Below, piece after piece: positions 1-5,096 of a DNA stretch of 5,096 nt. Origin of the DNA: an uncultured Gammaproteobacteria bacterium (GTDB lineage Bacteria; Pseudomonadota; Gammaproteobacteria; Chromatiales; Chromatiaceae); assembly GCA_937926265.1 (NCBI GenBank), contig CALAZS010000253.1, positions 1 to 5,096 of the forward strand, given 5' to 3'. Each line of letters opens with the position of its first letter. Within the stretch, counting starts at the first letter, position 1. The position numbers and the translations under genes were made by a program. The notes below the pieces were generated by a model. That model saw only the letters and a program-made list of their open reading frames with translations, had not been told where the DNA came from and did no database searches.

Positions 1-627
1 TAAGTGTCCAAGCTCATCAATACAATCCAGTGCACCATGCTGCATCAAGTGCGGCCTGTCATGCACACCATAAGTAACGCCCAGCCCATCAGCGCCGGCA
101 TTGCCAGCCATCTGCATGTCGTATTCGGTATCGCCAATCATCAATGCCCGGTCTGCATCCACCCCGGTAAATTCCATGATTTCAAATAACATTTGCGGAT
201 TGGGCTTTGAAAATGTTTCATCGGCACAGCGCGTTATGTGAAAAACGCCAGACAAAGAGGTTTTACCAAGCACATGGTCAAGCCCGCGTCGACTTTTACC
301 GGTAGCTACAGCAAGAAGATATCCCTCGGATTCCAAATCTGTCAGTAATTTTTCAGCACCATGAAACAGTGTTTCCGGTGTCGGCTCATCACCAAGAAAG
401 TGATATCGATAACGATCTGCAACAGCCTGAACCTGTTCTTCATCGGTGATGTTAAACAACCTGGCCATCGCTTCATGAAGACCGAGCCCGATTATCTGCT
501 TGGCCTGCTCAAATTCCGGAACCGGAATATTCAGGTCGTGCGCCGCAGCCTGAGTACAGGCAACGATCTTCGCCACCGAATCCATCAGGGTGCCATCCCA
601 GTCAAATATCAGTAAATCATATTTCAT
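1..627 (-). CDS. HAD-superfamily (subfamily IA) phosphatase, 3' end truncated by window edge
   Basis: The frame is open for 209 codons from the ATG at 627 to base 1 without a stop, so the C-terminus lies outside the window. All four HAD motifs are visible. Motif I is DWDGTLMDS with nucleophile Asp9 and acid/base Asp11. Motif II is the T109-G110 pair in VATGKS. Motif III is Lys141 in SKPNP. Motif IV is GDTEYD at 165-170 with Mg-binding Asp166 and Asp170. Residues of about 15-90 form the helical cap expected of subfamily IA, as in phosphoglycolate phosphatase (Gph). Such proteins are usually about 215-230 residues, so only some 10-20 are missing. They are cytoplasmic Mg-dependent phosphomonoesterases. 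The substrate cannot be read from sequence, and naming it gph would be a guess. The ATG overlaps the rluC stop by four bases, with only a weak GGCGG upstream, so translational coupling to rluC is likely. I recall a HAD hydrolase after rluC in Pseudomonas too (PA2974). Confidence 0.93.
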   Translation of the reverse strand, partial: MKYDLLIFDWDGTLMDSVAKIVACTQAAAHDLNIPVPEFEQAKQIIGLGLHEAMARLFNITDEEQVQAVADRYRYHFLGDEPTPETLFHGAEKLLTDLESEGYLLAVATGKSRRGLDHVLGKTSLSGVFHITRCADETFSKPNPQMLFEIMEFTGVDADRALMIGDTEYDMQMAGNAGADGLGVTYGVHDRPHLMQHGALDCIDELGHL

Positions 628-1580
628 CGACGTAAGACCGCCAAAACATGCTCAAGTTCGTTATCCATCGGTGCCTTAAACAGCATAAGTTTACCCGATT
701 CAGGGTCTGTATAAGCCAGGCTGGCAGCATGTAAAAACAGGCGGTACAAACCAATCGACTTGACTTGGCGGTTAGCCTGCTCATCACCATACTTGGGATC
801 ACCGAGAATGGGAGTGCCAACATGCTGAAGATGCACACGGATCTGGTGTGTTCTGCCGGTTTTCAGAACAGCTTCAACCAGCATGTACTGATCAAACTTT
901 TCCAGTTTACTGAAATAAGTCAGTGAATTTTTACCTTCGGCATCCACTCTGACAATACGCTCTCCGCCTTTCAGAGTGTTTTTACGCAGCGGCACATCGA
1001 CTTTCATCGAGGTTTTCTTACCCCAGTCCCCCAGCACCAGCGCCTGATATTTTTTCTCTATCGCATCTTCCCGGATCAGGTCATGCAGTTTTTTCAGGGC
1101 CGAGCGTTTTTTTGCAATCAACAGACAGCCGGAGGTCTCACGATCAAGCCGGTGGACAAGTTCCAGGCTTTTTTCCTCGGGTCGCATCGCACGTAAAGTT
1201 TCGATTACGCCAAAACTGATGCCGCTGCCACCGTGCACCGCCATTCCTGAAGGCTTATTGAGAACAATGATTTCCTTGTTTTCGAACAAGATCGCATCTT
1301 TTAGCGACTTTTTAAGGCCATTATGTGGCCCGTTCTGATAAGCCTGTTCTGGCTGAGACTGCCTGACAGGTGGAATCCGGACCAAATCGCCGCTGTTCAG
1401 ACGATAATTAACAGCAACCCTGCCCTTATTGACCCTGACCTCGCCCTTGCGCACGATTTTATAGATCTTACTTTTAGGCACACCTTTTAATGTGCGCAGA
1501 AGAAAATTATCCAGACGCTGACCGGCAAAATCATCCTCGATCGTCATCAATACCACTTTTTTTCCTGCAGGTTCCGACAT
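624..1580 (-). CDS. rluC: 23S rRNA pseudouridine synthase RluC (955/2504/2580 type)
   Basis: This 318-residue protein is almost exactly the length of E. coli RluC (319). An N-terminal S4 RNA-binding domain spans about residues 20-80 (QRLDNFL, then SKIYKIVRKGEVRVN). The RsuA/RluA catalytic domain follows. The family motif HRLDRETSG lies at 143-151 with catalytic Asp146. Other conserved blocks are NKPSGMAVHGG (108-118), TGRTHQIRVH (241-250), GDPKYG (260-265) and LFLHAASL (281-288). The enzyme isomerises specific uridines of 23S rRNA to pseudouridine in the cytoplasm; the S4 domain plus the divergent position beside rne favour RluC over RluA or RluD. The start at 1580 has an AAAGG about 10 bases upstream; Met12 is an alternative start. 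The gene is divergent from rne and overlaps the downstream HAD gene by four bases (ATGA), so the two probably form one transcript. Site specificity is inferred from family and synteny. Confidence 0.95.
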   Translation of the reverse strand: MSEPAGKKVVLMTIEDDFAGQRLDNFLLRTLKGVPKSKIYKIVRKGEVRVNKGRVAVNYRLNSGDLVRIPPVRQSQPEQAYQNGPHNGLKKSLKDAILFENKEIIVLNKPSGMAVHGGSGISFGVIETLRAMRPEEKSLELVHRLDRETSGCLLIAKKRSALKKLHDLIREDAIEKKYQALVLGDWGKKTSMKVDVPLRKNTLKGGERIVRVDAEGKNSLTYFSKLEKFDQYMLVEAVLKTGRTHQIRVHLQHVGTPILGDPKYGDEQANRQVKSIGLYRLFLHAASLAYTDPESGKLMLFKAPMDNELEHVLAVLRR

Positions 1581-1755
1581 TTAGATAAAGCCTTTAAAGA
1601 AATTTTTGAATTGCCTGTCGACTGTCAGACTGATATATTGCATAAGTTCCTGCTGGTAGTGGTAACAGGTTTACCCGACACAAGCGTCAAGCGCCGAGAA
1701 TTTCGGCCCCGCAAAAAGCATATACAGATATGCCCTGTAACACTTCAGGATGAAC

Positions 1756-1786
1756 ATTATACAGAACCCGCTGATAAGCGTGGTAA
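1756..1786 (-). promoter_or_regulatory. Candidate sigma70-type promoter for rluC-HAD
   Basis: On the minus strand a perfect TATAAT lies at 1761-1756. A TTACCA (4 of 6 match to TTGACA) lies at 1786-1781, giving a 19-base spacer, which is longer than the optimal 17. Transcription would begin near 1749 and give rluC a leader of roughly 170 nt. The -10 match is exact but the spacing is poor, so this is only a candidate. Confidence 0.35.
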
Positions 1787-1819
1787 TTTTGACAGAATTT
1801 GCGTGACGCCCCTCAAGGC

Positions 1820-1906
1820 AATTTGGCTTACAGGATGATGATCATCCGCCTATTTAAATTTTTACGGCTCTGAAAAATAAAATAAAAAGAGTCACTTAGC
1901 CAAATT
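1820..1906 (+). promoter_or_regulatory. Possible long-range stem in the rne leader
   Basis: AATTTGGCT (1820-1828) is exactly complementary to AGCCAAATT (1898-1906), 69 bases apart. Pairing would close a domain containing the 1833-1847 hairpin and an A-rich single-stranded stretch (about 1871-1890) just upstream of the rne start. A-rich single-stranded segments next to stems are typical RNase E cleavage sites, so the arrangement is compatible with autoregulation. A competing GAGTC/GACTC stem (1889-1893 with 1912-1916) would trap the 3' nonamer in its loop. None of this has been tested by folding. Confidence 0.35.
1833..1847. repeat. Perfect 7-bp inverted repeat in the rne leader
   Basis: GGATGAT and ATCATCC flank a single central G at 1840. 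In DNA this is a near-perfect 15-bp palindrome that could be a protein-binding site. As RNA it would fold as a 5-bp stem (1833-1837 with 1843-1847) and a 5-nt loop. It lies inside the interval bracketed by the complementary nonamers at 1820-1828 and 1898-1906, so it could form the tip of a larger leader structure. Function is inferred only. Confidence 0.5.
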
Positions 1907-1937
1907 CCAGGGACTCACCTACACAGAGTTTTACAAC

Positions 1938-4571
1938 ATGAAAAGAATGCTAATTAATGCAACTCAGCAGGAAGAGTTGCGCGTTGCCATCGTGGATGGC
2001 CAGAAACTGTTTAACCTGGATATCGAATCAGCCGGTCGAGAACAGAAAAAAGCCAACATCTACAAAGCAAAAATCACCCGAATTGAACCCAGCCTCGAAG
2101 CGGCTTTTGTTGACTACGGCGCTGAAAGACACGGTTTTCTTCCGTTAAAAGAAATCTCCCGCAGCTACTTCTCTGAAGAATCACTGGAGGCCGGTGGCCG
2201 CCCCAATATTGCTGAAGCTCTAAAAGAAGGCCAGGAACTTATCGTCCAGGTTGAAAAAGAGGAACGCGGTAACAAGGGCGCTGCTCTGACCAGCTTCATA
2301 TCCCTGGCCGGGCGTTACATGGTGTTAATGCCGAACAACCCGCGCGCCGGTGGTGTATCTCGCCGTATTGAAGGTCAGGACCGTGCCGACCTGCGTGAAG
2401 CCATGAGCCAGATGGAAATTCCTGAAGGCATGGGTGTAATCGTCAGAACTGCCGGGATTGGTAAAAACACAGAAGAACTGCAGTGGGACCTGGATTACCT
2501 GATTCAGCTGTGGAACGCGATTGAAAAATCGGCTGAAAAACCGGCGCCCTTCCTGATTTACCAGGAAAGCAACATCATCATCCGCTCGATTCGTGATCAC
2601 CTGAGAAACGACATCGGCGAGATTGTTATTGATAACAAGAGCACTTTTGACCAGGCACTTAACTTCATCAAGCAGGTTATGCCCAAGTACGAACGCAAGC
2701 TCAAGTTCTATGACGATGAAGTGCCGCTGTTTTCACGTTACCAGATTGAAAGCCAGATTGAATCAGTATTCCAGCGTGAAGTGCGCCTGCCTTCCGGTGG
2801 TGCAATTGTTATCGATCACACCGAGGCTTTGACTTCCATCGACATCAACTCGGCACGCTCTACCAAGGGTGCCGACATTGAAGAAACAGCATTAAACAAC
2901 AACCTTGAAGCAGCAGACGAAATTGCCCGCCAGTTGCGCCTGCGTGACCTTGGTGGTTTGTTTGTTATTGACTTTATCGATATGACACCGGCCAAGCACC
3001 AGCGTGAAGTTGAAAACCGCTTGAAAGACGCAATGAAACAGGACCGGGCCCGTGTCCAGATTGGCCGCATTTCCCGTTTTGGTTTATTGGAAATGTCTCG
3101 CCAGCGATTACGTCCGTCACTCGGCGAAGCCAGCCTGCAATTGTGTCCACGCTGTACCGGCCATGGCTTCATTCGCGGCATTGAATCACTGTCGCTCTCG
3201 ATACTGCGTATCGTTGAAGAACAGGCGCTCAAAGAAAACACTGCACGTATTGTTGCCCAACTTCCGGTAGAAGTTGGTACATTCCTGCTAAATGAAAAAC
3301 GTGTTGATATCCGCGGCATTGAAAAGCGCAACCAGGTTGATGTGGTTCTGATACCTAACAAGAACCTGGAAACGCCTCATTACGAAATTGAGCGTATCCG
3401 CCAGAATGAAATCGGCCAGGATGAAATATCCAGCTACGACCGCATTCAGGAGCCCGAAGAAACCAATGAAATAATAACGCCTGAATCACGCCAGGCCATG
3501 GTTGAACCGGCAGTAAAGCAAATTACTCCAAGCACCCCTGCCCCGCAGCGAGTCGAAGAAGCTGAGGAACCGGCACCCAAACCGGTAGCCCCTGTAGAGA
3601 CAGGTTTCATTAAACGCATTTTCACCAGTATCTTTACCAGCAAATCAACTGAAAAACCTAAAGAAAAAGAAGAGGAAGTTGAAAGTAAAGAAAGGGAAAG
3701 CAACAAAAACTCGTCTGGTAATAACAAGAACTCGGGCAACAATTCTGGCAGGCGTCGCGGTGGTAACCGCTCCAGGTCACGTAACCCGAATCAAAAACAA
3801 CGTCGCGTGTCTTCGGGTAAAGCTGATGGCCGTAAAAAAGCAGCTCAGAAAAAAGACTCGTCCAAAAATAAAGCTGACGATAAACAGCCAAAAGATGTTG
3901 AGTCGAAACAGGATAACAAACAGGAAAACAGGGCTGATAACAACACTGGCACCAATAAGGATAACAGTAAAGACAACAAGCCCGACAATAAAAACGAAAA
4001 CCCTCGTGGTAACCGCCGTGGAGGCAATCGCAGACGTCGTGGCCCAGGCCGTACTACCCAGGATAAAAACCGCGAAGATCAAGCCACTGAGACAACAGGA
4101 TCATCTGGCACTACTGATACACCCGGAGCAAATAATACACCGGCTCAATCCAAACCGGATAATAAACAGGCCCAGCAAAATAAACCGGCTGCTGATTCAA
4201 GCAATCCTGTAAAAGCTGACACCTCAAATGCTGACAGGCCAAAACCTGAACAGGCCAGGTCTGAACCAGTAAAGTCGGATAAACCTAAAGCCGATAAACC
4301 CGAAACTGATAAACCAAAGGCTCAAGCGGACAAACCTGCTCCAGTGAAAACTGAACCGTCAAAGGCCAAACAGCCAGCACCTGTTGAATCGACTCAAAAG
4401 AAACCAACAGAATCAAAACCAACTGAAACTGCTGAAAAAAAACCTGCATCCAAGCCGAAAACTGATGCCAGGCCTGAACCTAAGACTGAGCTCAAATCAG
4501 AATCCAAACCTGAAGCCAAGCCTAAAACGCCAGCACCGGTAGCAAAAGCAGCAGCAAGTGGTGACGATTAG
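1938..4571 (+). CDS. rne: Ribonuclease E, endoribonuclease and probable degradosome scaffold
   Basis: This 877-residue protein cuts single-stranded A/U-rich RNA in mRNA decay and in rRNA and tRNA maturation. The N-terminal half (about 1-500) is classic RNase E. It begins MKRMLINATQQEELRVA; the S1 domain has Phe57 and Phe67; the 5'-sensor has Arg170-Thr171 in VRTAG. The DNase I-like domain has catalytic Asp302, Asn304 and Asp345 (E. coli 303, 305, 346), and the zinc link is C403-P-R-C406. The small domain ends near HYEIERIR (481-488). The remainder (about 498-877) is disordered-looking and low-complexity. It holds an amphipathic FIKRIFTSIF (557-566) that resembles the E. coli membrane-targeting helix, arginine-rich patches at 604-634 and 690-711, and a long Lys/Pro/Glu tail. 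E. coli RNase E is 1061 residues, so this scaffold is shorter. RNase G is excluded by the long tail. The start is fixed by the conserved N-terminus, despite a weak ribosome site. Confidence 0.98.
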   Translation: MKRMLINATQQEELRVAIVDGQKLFNLDIESAGREQKKANIYKAKITRIEPSLEAAFVDYGAERHGFLPLKEISRSYFSEESLEAGGRPNIAEALKEGQELIVQVEKEERGNKGAALTSFISLAGRYMVLMPNNPRAGGVSRRIEGQDRADLREAMSQMEIPEGMGVIVRTAGIGKNTEELQWDLDYLIQLWNAIEKSAEKPAPFLIYQESNIIIRSIRDHLRNDIGEIVIDNKSTFDQALNFIKQVMPKYERKLKFYDDEVPLFSRYQIESQIESVFQREVRLPSGGAIVIDHTEALTSIDINSARSTKGADIEETALNNNLEAADEIARQLRLRDLGGLFVIDFIDMTPAKHQREVENRLKDAMKQDRARVQIGRISRFGLLEMSRQRLRPSLGEASLQLCPRCTGHGFIRGIESLSLSILRIVEEQALKENTARIVAQLPVEVGTFLLNEKRVDIRGIEKRNQVDVVLIPNKNLETPHYEIERIRQNEIGQDEISSYDRIQEPEETNEIITPESRQAMVEPAVKQITPSTPAPQRVEEAEEPAPKPVAPVETGFIKRIFTSIFTSKSTEKPKEKEEEVESKERESNKNSSGNNKNSGNNSGRRRGGNRSRSRNPNQKQRRVSSGKADGRKKAAQKKDSSKNKADDKQPKDVESKQDNKQENRADNNTGTNKDNSKDNKPDNKNENPRGNRRGGNRRRRGPGRTTQDKNREDQATETTGSSGTTDTPGANNTPAQSKPDNKQAQQNKPAADSSNPVKADTSNADRPKPEQARSEPVKSDKPKADKPETDKPKAQADKPAPVKTEPSKAKQPAPVESTQKKPTESKPTETAEKKPASKPKTDARPEPKTELKSESKPEAKPKTPAPVAKAAASGDD
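3606..3635 (+). other. Membrane-targeting-like amphipathic segment of RNase E
   Basis: Residues 557-566 (FIKRIFTSIF) are the only hydrophobic cluster in the C-terminal half and sit between a Pro/Glu-rich linker and a Lys/Glu-rich stretch. Large hydrophobics alternate with Lys, Arg, Ser and Thr in a way that gives one nonpolar face on a helix. The position, shortly after the catalytic half and before the first arginine-rich patch, matches that of the E. coli segment A (about residues 565-585), which binds the inner membrane. The role here is inferred from position and composition. Confidence 0.6.
3747..4070 (+). other. Two arginine-rich RNA-binding-like patches of RNase E
   Basis: Residues 604-634 and 690-711 are rich in Arg, Gly and Asn and share the hexapeptide RRGGNR (at 606-611 and 693-698). 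They are separated by a Lys/Asp/Asn-rich linker of about 55 residues. Arginine-rich boxes in this part of RNase E are known in E. coli (RBD/AR1 and AR2) to bind RNA and help recruit helicases. The shared hexamer suggests a short internal duplication or convergent composition. Partner binding is not readable from sequence. Confidence 0.55.
4278..4337 (+). repeat. Imperfect DKP-type tandem repeat within rne
   Basis: Residues 781-800 contain four DKP tripeptides (starting at 781, 786, 791 and 798) with spacings of 5, 5 and 7 residues. The DNA copies are degenerate (GATAAACCT, GATAAACCC, GATAAACCA, GACAAACCT), so this is an old or codon-drifted repeat. It is part of the disordered Lys/Pro/Glu tail of RNase E and may vary in copy number between strains. 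Confidence 0.6.
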
Positions 4572-4630
4572 CTCACACGATTAGTCATCCCCGCGAAAGC
4601 GGGGATCCATTCCAAAAATAAGCTAATTTT
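4566..4630 (+). terminator. Probable terminator of rne
   Basis: ATTAGCT (4567-4573, overlapping the rne stop) is complementary to AGCTAAT (4621-4627), which would close a long stem around the GAAA palindrome. The 3' arm runs directly into a T-run (4627-4630, then TAAT). The result is a two-tier hairpin followed by U-rich RNA, which is compatible with intrinsic termination. The outer stem is AT-rich and encloses 47 bases, so it is weaker than a textbook terminator. Confidence 0.4.
4587..4606. repeat. GC-rich palindrome with GAAA loop (dispersed REP-like repeat)
   Basis: ATCCCCGC and GCGGGGAT form a perfect 8-bp inverted repeat around GAAA, a stable GNRA tetraloop in RNA. The wider sequence, GTCATCCCCGCGAAAGCGGG followed by GATCCATTCC, is of a kind I recognise as widely dispersed in intergenic regions of many Proteobacteria. 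Its reverse strand produces the familiar spurious peptide WIPAFAGMT, which is indeed what the minus strand reads here. It lies 15 bases after the rne stop. It may stabilise the 3' end of the rne transcript or help termination; no U-tract follows it directly on either strand. Confidence 0.8.
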
Positions 4631-4646
4631 TAATCTTGGATTAGCT
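4613..4646 (-). terminator. Probable terminator of the phosphatase gene
   Basis: Read on the minus strand, AGCTAAT (4646-4640) pairs with ATTAGCT (4627-4621) across a 12-base loop. It is followed at once by TATTTTTGG (4620-4612), a good U-tract. The 5' arm overlaps the stop codon of the phosphatase gene (4643-4641). The stem is AT-rich, so strength is uncertain. It shares its 3' arm with the proposed rne terminator, so the short gap could serve both converging genes. Confidence 0.45.
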
Positions 4647-5096
4647 AAGATATCGACTTTTAATATCCTCAAGCAAACCCCTCGAAGCCTCATCAACCAT
4701 ATCAAACACCTTCTCAAAACCAGAAGGTCCACCATAGTAAGGATCCGGCACCTCTTTGGCTTTAACATTCGGGGCAAAATCCAAAAACATATACAGGCGC
4801 TCTTCTCTGCCCGCCGGACAAATTGCCTTCAATCCGCGGAAATTATCAGTGTCCATCGCGAGCACGTAATCAAACTCATGAAAATCCTCTGATCGTGCCT
4901 GACGTGCAGTTAAATCACTTAAATCTATACCCCGCGAATGCGCGGTCTGCTGCGCCCGTGAGTCTGGTGGATTACCGACATGATAGGCATGCGTGCCAGC
5001 TGAATCTATCTCAATGTATTCAACCAGGTTTTCATCAATCACCAGTTGCCTGAACACACCGTGAGCTGTGGGAGAACGACAGATGTTGCCCATGCA
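4641..5096 (-). CDS. Low-molecular-weight protein tyrosine phosphatase, 5' end truncated by window edge
   Basis: The frame is open from the right edge to the TAA at 4643-4641, giving 151 visible residues. The first visible codon (5096-5094) is TGC, the nucleophilic cysteine of the P-loop CMGNICRS (C-X5-R). An ATG at 5093 is therefore internal, and the true start lies some 6-10 codons outside the window. The second signature, DPYYGG (visible residues 118-123), supplies the general-acid Asp118. SAGTHAYHVGNPPD (about 32-45) is the usual substrate-pocket region. Family members are about 150-165 residues, so the rest is complete. These cytoplasmic enzymes remove phosphate from tyrosines, often on kinases controlling polysaccharide export, or act on low-molecular-weight phosphates; which applies here is unknown. 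The gene converges on rne with 69 bases between stop codons. In Pseudomonas, as I recall, a ptpA homologue lies near rne beside murB and kdsB, so kdsB could lie just upstream. Confidence 0.95.
   Translation of the reverse strand, partial: CMGNICRSPTAHGVFRQLVIDENLVEYIEIDSAGTHAYHVGNPPDSRAQQTAHSRGIDLSDLTARQARSEDFHEFDYVLAMDTDNFRGLKAICPAGREERLYMFLDFAPNVKAKEVPDPYYGGPSGFEKVFDMVDEASRGLLEDIKSRYLS

Larger units (their letters stand above)
1581..1937. promoter_or_regulatory. Divergent rluC/rne intergenic region and probable rne 5' leader
   Basis: This 357-base stretch has no convincing gene and must hold promoters for both directions. E. coli rne is known to have a leader of about 360 nt through which RNase E represses its own synthesis, so a similar role is inferred here. 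Small inverted repeats seen: GGTAA/TTACC (1661-1675), GCCGA/TCGGC (1693-1707), GCATAT/ATATGC (1718-1733), TACAG/CTGTA (1723-1739, exclusive of the previous one), GGATGAT/ATCATCC (1833-1847), the long-range pair AATTTGGCT (1820-1828) with AGCCAAATT (1898-1906), and GAGTC/GACTC (1889-1916). The last 70 bases before rne are A-rich. The ribosome site for rne is weak: the best purine run is CAGAG about 10 bases before the ATG, which suits a gene under translational or decay-based control. Confidence 0.6.

Noticed and set aside
1789..1817. A perfect TTGACA (1789-1794) as the -35 of an rne promoter.
   Set aside because: At 16-18 bases downstream I find only CTCAAG-like sequence with no resemblance to TATAAT, so the box alone does not support a promoter call.
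1611..1838. A 75-codon plus-strand frame starting with TTG in the rluC/rne intergenic region.
   Set aside because: It uses a TTG start, has no ribosome site, shows no recognisable domain and runs through several inverted repeats of the leader. It is most likely a chance frame, although a leader peptide cannot be fully excluded.
2816..3361. A 181-codon minus-strand frame opposite the rne catalytic domain.
   Set aside because: It lies antisense to strongly conserved RNase E codons, and its Ser/Arg-rich composition is typical of antisense shadows.
3679..4212. A 177-codon frame in another phase inside the rne tail.
   Set aside because: It is a shadow of the A-rich, low-complexity Lys/Asn/Asp coding sequence. 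The translation is similarly biased, with no domain or ribosome site.
4568..4777. A minus-strand frame that includes WIPAFAGMT.
   Set aside because: It overlaps the phosphatase gene in another frame, and the peptide is the well-known spurious translation of the dispersed palindrome.
4641..5093. The ATG at 5093 as the true start of the phosphatase.
   Set aside because: The codon just before it is the catalytic cysteine TGC, so this Met is inside the P-loop; starting there would give a dead enzyme.
1..5096. A hidden mobile element, CRISPR array or defence system.
   Set aside because: All long frames are explained by four conserved genes, and no transposase, regularly spaced repeat array or defence domain is visible.

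Overview
This window is a housekeeping stretch from what is most likely a gammaproteobacterium. The main reason is the RNase E: its N-terminal half matches my memory of the Escherichia coli enzyme almost residue for residue at the start, the S1 domain, the DNase I-like domain and the CPRC zinc link. The gene order also resembles the rne / rluC / HAD hydrolase / ptpA neighbourhood I recall from Pseudomonas. I cannot place the genus.

Layout from left to right. Positions 1-627 (minus strand) hold the first 209 codons of a HAD-family phosphatase that runs off the left edge. Positions 624-1580 (minus) hold rluC, a 23S rRNA pseudouridine synthase, whose stop codon overlaps the HAD start in an ATGA junction. 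Positions 1581-1937 are a 357-base divergent intergenic region with several small inverted repeats. It must carry the promoters for both directions and the rne leader. Positions 1938-4571 (plus) hold rne, encoding an 877-residue RNase E. Its catalytic half is highly conserved. Its C-terminal half is low-complexity and carries a short amphipathic membrane-anchor-like segment and two arginine-rich patches. Positions 4566-4648 are a compact convergent intergenic region with a GC-rich palindrome of the dispersed repeat type and several copies of a GATTAGCT motif, probably acting as a two-way terminator. Positions 4641-5096 (minus) hold a low-molecular-weight protein tyrosine phosphatase, cut off at the right edge exactly at its catalytic cysteine.

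The genes fit an RNA-metabolism theme: RNase E handles mRNA decay and rRNA/tRNA processing, and RluC modifies 23S rRNA. The HAD phosphatase is probably co-translated with RluC, and the LMW phosphatase probably belongs to a separate cell-envelope or kdsB-type operon entering from the right. I see no CRISPR array, tRNA, rRNA, transposase or defence system, and nothing that looks like a new multi-gene system. The points most worth checking are the rne leader, the convergent repeat/terminator cluster and the diverged RNase E scaffold.
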